From JAMCRM01 sp035561075 (GTDB lineage Bacteria > Acidobacteriota > Terriglobia > Bryobacterales > Bryobacteraceae), in the NCBI GenBank assembly GCA_035561075.1, contig DATMYF010000177.1:1-26379 (forward strand): DNA of 26,379 bases, read 5' to 3'. Both the position numbers and the translations under genes were made by a program. The notes under the pieces are model-generated. The model was not told where the DNA came from and ran no database searches. It worked only from the letters and a program-made list of their open reading frames with translations. Positions 24,592 through 26,379 of the stretch are shown one piece after another. The number at the start of each line of letters is the position of its first letter. The first letter of the stretch is position 1.

Positions 24592-25758
24592 ATGTCAGCG
24601 AACCTGCCCGCCATCGGCACGCAGTTCGTGCTGGAACTTCCAGCGCTGGCCCAGTTGATTGCGTCGCTGTGCCGCCGCGGTTACCGGGTTGTGGGCCCCA
24701 CCCTCCGCGGTAACGCGATTGTCTGCGACATCCTCGAATCCCTTGATGACCTGCCGGCGGGATGGACCGCCGATCAGGAGTCTTCCACCTACAGGCTCCG
24801 CCGGCGCGGCGATGGCGCGCTGTTCGCCTACGCCGTTGGCCCGCAAGGCTGGAAGCGGTTTCTTTACCCCGCCGAGGCGCCGCTTTTCGAAGCGCGCCGG
24901 GAGGGCACGGCATTCCGGATTGTGGAGCAGAGCCAGCCGCCCCCACGCTACGCCTTCCTGGGAATGCGCTCCTGTGAACTGGCCGCCATGGCCATTCAGG
25001 ATCACGTCCTGCTGGGAGAGCCATACGGCGACCCCATCTACCGCGCGCGCCGCCAGGGCATCTTCGTCGTGGCGGTGAATTGTACCGTCGCCGCGCCCAC
25101 CTGTTTCTGCACCTCCATGCACAGCGCTCCACCGGCGGAGGCATCCTTCGACATCGCCTTGACGGAACTTGTGGACCCGAATCGACATCTATTTGTCGCC
25201 GAAGCCGGAAGCCGCCCGGGATCCGAGGTGCTTGGGGAACTCCAACCCGCATTCGCGGATGTCGCGCTGCGCGAGGAGGCCGCTGCGGCGGTCCACGCGG
25301 CCATGGCTTCCATCAGCCGGAAGGTGAATACCAAGGGAATCCGCGAACTGCTCTACGATTCCTTCGAGCATCCACACTGGAGCGACGTAGCGACGCGTTG
25401 TCTCGGCTGCGGCAACTGCAACATGGTGTGCCCCACCTGCTTCTGCACCACTGTGGAGGACGCAACCTCCATTTCCGGCGACCGCGCGGCACGCACGCGC
25501 AAGTGGGATTCCTGCTTCTCCCAGAACTTCTCCTACATTCATGGAGGCAGCGTGCGAATGTCTATGAAGTCGCGCTACCGCCAGTGGGCCACACACAAAT
25601 TCGCCGCCTGGATCGACCAGTTCGGCAGCTCGGGATGCGTGGGATGCGGGCGCTGTATCACCTGGTGCCCCGCGGGTATCGACATTACGGCCGAGTTGGC
25701 AGCCTTACGGGAGACGCCCGTCCCTGCCGGTCCCAACCACATGAGGAGTGTCTTATGA
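24592..25758 (+). CDS. Two [4Fe-4S] cluster protein of the sulfhydrogenase beta-subunit type
   Basis: A 388-residue electron-transfer subunit. The N-terminal domain (about 10-255) has the pattern YAFLGMRSCELAAMAIQD and FVVAVNCTVAAPTCFC, typical of the beta subunit of cytoplasmic NAD(P)-linked sulfhydrogenases and of the A subunit of anaerobic sulfite reductase. The C-terminal dicluster domain carries C270-x2-C273-x2-C276-x3-C280 with a following C283/C285, and C349-x2-C352-x2-C355-x3-C359. A strong ribosome site fixes the start. The next gene begins in the overlap ATGA. In group 3b [NiFe] hydrogenase operons this gene comes first, followed by a flavoprotein and the hydrogenase subunits; those would lie beyond the window. 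Sulfite reductase or another electron-transfer complex cannot be excluded. Confidence 0.9.
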   Translation: MSANLPAIGTQFVLELPALAQLIASLCRRGYRVVGPTLRGNAIVCDILESLDDLPAGWTADQESSTYRLRRRGDGALFAYAVGPQGWKRFLYPAEAPLFEARREGTAFRIVEQSQPPPRYAFLGMRSCELAAMAIQDHVLLGEPYGDPIYRARRQGIFVVAVNCTVAAPTCFCTSMHSAPPAEASFDIALTELVDPNRHLFVAEAGSRPGSEVLGELQPAFADVALREEAAAAVHAAMASISRKVNTKGIRELLYDSFEHPHWSDVATRCLGCGNCNMVCPTCFCTTVEDATSISGDRAARTRKWDSCFSQNFSYIHGGSVRMSMKSRYRQWATHKFAAWIDQFGSSGCVGCGRCITWCPAGIDITAELAALRETPVPAGPNHMRSVL

Positions 25759-26240
25759 GCCAGGAAGAGCTGGCCCAAATCCTCCGGGAGCATCCTTTCA
25801 CCGAGGGGTTTCGGCCCGAGCACATTCAAAAGCTGGCATCCATGGCGGGGCGCGTCCACTTCGCCAAAGACGAGCTAATCTACCGGGAAGGCGACCCCTC
25901 GAGCTTTTTCTACCTTCTGCTGGAGGGCAAGGTGGCGCTGGATGTGAACGCCCCGGGGCACGCCGTACGGATCGCCACGCTCTCGGCCGGTGAGGAACTG
26001 GGCTGGTCCTCCCTCACCCCCGAGTACCCCAAACACTTCCAGGCGCGTACGCTCGAAGAGGTGCGCGCCCTGGCGTTCGACGGCGTGCGCCTGGTACACG
26101 CCTGCGACGAGGATTGCGCCTTCGGCTACGTTCTGACACGGGCGGTTCTGAAGCTGGTGGCCCAGCGCCTGCACGCTACCCGGATCCAGTTGCTGGATAT
26201 CTGCACCACCGCCCCGGGAGCCCGGCCGGCGCACGTGTAA
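25755..26240 (+). CDS. Cyclic-nucleotide-binding domain protein without a DNA-binding domain
   Basis: A 161-residue protein consisting of a single CRP-type beta-roll domain (about 12-130): FAKDELIYREGDPSSFFYLLLEGKVALDV and LSAGEELGWSSLTP are the standard strands and phosphate-cassette region, but the typical RxA arginine-serine pair that holds cAMP is not evident (GWSSLTPEY). There is no helix-turn-helix; the chain ends soon after the helix LTRAVLKLVAQRLHATRIQLLDI. It therefore probably acts as a regulatory or structural partner rather than a transcription factor. It overlaps the iron-sulfur gene by 4 bases, so it is made together with it. Similar short proteins occur in some group 3b hydrogenase operons. 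Which nucleotide it binds, if any, is open. Confidence 0.88.
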   Translation: MSQEELAQILREHPFTEGFRPEHIQKLASMAGRVHFAKDELIYREGDPSSFFYLLLEGKVALDVNAPGHAVRIATLSAGEELGWSSLTPEYPKHFQARTLEEVRALAFDGVRLVHACDEDCAFGYVLTRAVLKLVAQRLHATRIQLLDICTTAPGARPAHV

Positions 26241-26254
26241 AGGAGATGAGATGA

Positions 26255-26379
26255 ATGTCTCATGGCCCTACGGTCGGCGGTAAGCTCCGGAAGGCGACTT
26301 CCGGAGTAGACAGGTCCCAGGCTGGATACAGTTCATGGGGCATGGACCCCGTAAAGGAGATTGGTCAGACCTGTGGATT
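26255..26379 (+). CDS. Start of a possible gene after the cyclic-nucleotide-binding protein (truncated)
   Basis: An ATG at 26255, 9 bases after a strong ribosome site (AGGAG, 26241-26245), opens a frame that runs to the window end for 41 codons (MSHGPTVGGKLRKATSG...). It is not recognised; the end reads MDPVKEIGQTCG. Third-position GC is lower than in the neighbours, and the frame overlaps strong hairpins, so a structured RNA or a different start further on is also possible. An alternative ATG at 26251 gives only ten codons. Confidence 0.35.
   Translation, partial: MSHGPTVGGKLRKATSGVDRSQAGYSSWGMDPVKEIGQTCG
26285..26306 (+). other. Perfect 9-base hairpin with a GCGA tetraloop
   Basis: CTCCGGAAG (26285-26293) pairs with CTTCCGGAG (26298-26306) around GCGA, a GNRA-class loop. 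It is followed by arms ACAGGTC (26310-26316) and GACCTGT (26368-26374), which enclose GGGG/CCCC (26337-26340 with 26347-26350) and CCA/TGG. Together these could form a multi-branched RNA, or be coincidence in a coding frame. Confidence 0.4.

Noticed and set aside
26255..26379. Hydrogenase gamma (flavoprotein) or HdrC-like subunit
   Set aside because: The position would suit such a gene, but the visible 41 residues show none of the expected N-terminal motifs, so no name is given.

Overview
The window is a GC-rich bacterial chromosome segment, most likely from an Acidobacteriota member of the Solibacteres/Bryobacter type. This is inference from gene content: a DUF177-rpmF-plsX cluster, MqnD of the futalosine menaquinone route, many secreted proteins of no known family, a Tat-signal SelA-like enzyme and an AmmeMemoRadiSam locus. 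No rRNA, tRNA, CRISPR array, insertion sequence or phage gene was seen. The region reads as stable chromosome with lineage-specific genes rather than a mobile island.

Layout. (1) 1-3668, minus strand, one tight operon: a gene of unknown function, a zeta-crystallin-type quinone oxidoreductase, a PAS sensor histidine kinase and a proline-rich lipoprotein that runs off the window. A TetR regulator diverges from it (3768, plus) and overlaps an exported peroxiredoxin gene. (2) 5144-7770, plus: a secreted protein of unknown function, a methyltransferase with a signal peptide, and an aquaglyceroporin. (3) 7835-11964, plus: DUF177, ribosomal protein L32 and PlsX (ribosome and phospholipid housekeeping), then a DsbD-like electron transporter with an extra TlpA-type thioredoxin domain. 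(4) 11974-14580, minus: a zinc-dependent sugar dehydrogenase and a SelA-like PLP enzyme with a twin-arginine signal. (5) 14679-17444: DUF2203 (plus) converging on a malic enzyme-phosphotransacetylase fusion (minus). (6) 17566-18829, plus: an unknown gene overlapping a DUF4123 (type VI secretion adaptor family) gene, then a 69-residue CxxC protein, closed by a strong intrinsic terminator. (7) 18961-21135, minus: a secreted HEAT-repeat protein and MqnD. (8) 21581-24532, plus: a small unknown gene, the AmmeMemoRadiSam radical SAM enzyme, and a Memo-AMMECR1 fusion. (9) 24592 to the end, plus: a two-cluster iron-sulfur subunit of the sulfhydrogenase beta type, a cyclic-nucleotide-binding protein without a DNA-binding domain, and the start of another reading frame.

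Shared themes are redox and envelope chemistry: exported peroxiredoxin, DsbD-TlpA, quinone reductase, menaquinone synthesis and a probable hydrogenase or electron-transfer operon. Several genes carry a -10-like hexamer only 9 to 12 bases before the ATG and no Shine-Dalgarno, which suggests leaderless or nearly leaderless mRNAs. The points most worth following are the compact two-gene AmmeMemoRadiSam locus beside the redox operon, the DUF4123 gene pair with no visible secretion genes, and the exported versions of normally cytoplasmic enzymes (a SAM methyltransferase and a PLP enzyme).
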